Shown here: positions 63,756 to 64,000 of the stretch, in pieces
How the letters are laid out: every line of letters starts with the position of its first letter
How positions within the stretch are numbered: position 1 is the first letter of the stretch
DNA from: Heyndrickxia oleronia
GTDB taxonomy: Bacteria > Bacillota > Bacilli > Bacillales > Bacillaceae_C
DNA length: 64,000 nt
NCBI RefSeq assembly: GCF_017809215.1
Contig: NZ_CP065424.1
Location: 2,202,001-2,266,000, forward strand
Direction of reading: 5' to 3'
Notes under the pieces: model-generated
What the model was told of the DNA's origin: nothing
The model's database searches: none
Seen by the model: the letters and a program-made list of their open reading frames with translations, nothing else
Made by a program: the position numbers and the translations under genes

Positions 63756-64000
63756 ATGAGTGAAAAACCATATCGAGTATTATTGTATTACTTCTACACA
63801 AAAATTGAAAATCCTGAAGAATATGCTGCACAGCATCTAGCATATTGCAAAGATTTAGGGTTAAAAGGAAGAGTTCTAGTGGCCAATGAAGGAATTAATG
63901 GTACACTTTCAGGTCCGGTAGAACAAACAAATCAATATATGGAAATGATGAAAAATGATCCACGATTTGATGGAATTGTATTTAAAGTGGATGAAGCTGA
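63756..64000 (+). CDS. trhO: tRNA uridine(34) hydroxylase TrhO (rhodanese), C-terminus outside window
   Basis: The first 81 residues are present: [20 protein letters not shown], then [20 protein letters not shown] and [15 protein letters not shown], which is the N-terminal domain of the YceA/YbfQ (UPF0176) family. The full protein is about 320 residues with a rhodanese domain, and it hydroxylates uridine 34 of some tRNAs. ATG 63756 follows GGTGG. The gene continues past the right edge. Confidence 0.9.
   Translation, partial: MSEKPYRVLLYYFYTKIENPEEYAAQHLAYCKDLGLKGRVLVANEGINGTLSGPVEQTNQYMEMMKNDPRFDGIVFKVDEA

Noticed and set aside
1..64000. CRISPR array, prophage or defence island
   Set aside because: The recurring sequences are long interspersed copies, not short evenly spaced repeats, and no cas, phage structural, restriction or toxin-antitoxin genes are visible.

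Overview
The window is low-GC DNA from an aerobic, facultatively nitrate-respiring, endospore-forming member of the Bacillaceae. Strong AGGAGG-type ribosome sites, small Bacillus-only genes (sda, rok, yuzL-, ykuS- and mifM-like) and the B. subtilis-type neighbourhood odhAB / yojNO support this. I see no rRNA, tRNA, CRISPR array or prophage. Species cannot be named from the sequence.

Layout. 1-5241: end of an exported protein, an amino-acid permease, two small proteins, a YmfD-like exporter, then three reverse-strand Asp/Asn-rich low-complexity proteins, two of them clear paralogues. 5242-9514: accessory stretch with an IS110-family element lying between two halves of a non-coding repeat, a two-domain DUF3231 protein and another, inverted repeat copy. 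9515-18711: alpha/beta hydrolase, yhdT-panF, a MOSC protein and a five-gene oligopeptide/dipeptide ABC transporter. 18721-22388: ribonucleotide reductase nrdAB behind a cobalamin riboswitch. 22516-26819: polytopic membrane protein, a structured intergenic region, a 41-residue membrane peptide, an ArlRS-like two-component system and an Hsp20-like protein. 27277-43632: odhAB, two tandem repeat copies, DUF2935, sda, an acyl-CoA synthetase, an aldehyde dehydrogenase, rok, a second YidC with a MifM-like stalling leader, yojNO, a DUF1906 protein and a D,D-carboxypeptidase.

43647-58034 is an anaerobic nitrate module: narGHJI, fnr, a NarK transporter fused to a PAS domain, Moco genes moaA-moeA-mobB, the iron-sulfur repair protein ScdA and a TDT-like membrane protein. 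Three TGTGA-N6-TCACA-type Fnr boxes sit in front of narG, narK and the divergent scdA/TDT pair, so Fnr probably controls the whole module; the Moco genes supply the NarG cofactor and ScdA would handle nitrosative damage. 58036-64000 holds small reverse-strand proteins, an Fsr-like exporter, topB, a stand-alone MprF-type flippase domain and the start of trhO.

Most interesting: (i) a roughly 160-190 bp structured interspersed repeat, present about seven times (whole, split, inverted, degenerate); (ii) an IS110 element whose 5' non-coding end shows two perfect nested 12-bp stems as expected of a bridge RNA and carries a 10-nt match to its own left junction inside that repeat, with an A_AAA_AAG slippery heptamer near the transposase 3' end; (iii) the NarK-PAS fusion; (iv) the MifM-like leader; (v) the low-complexity paralogues.
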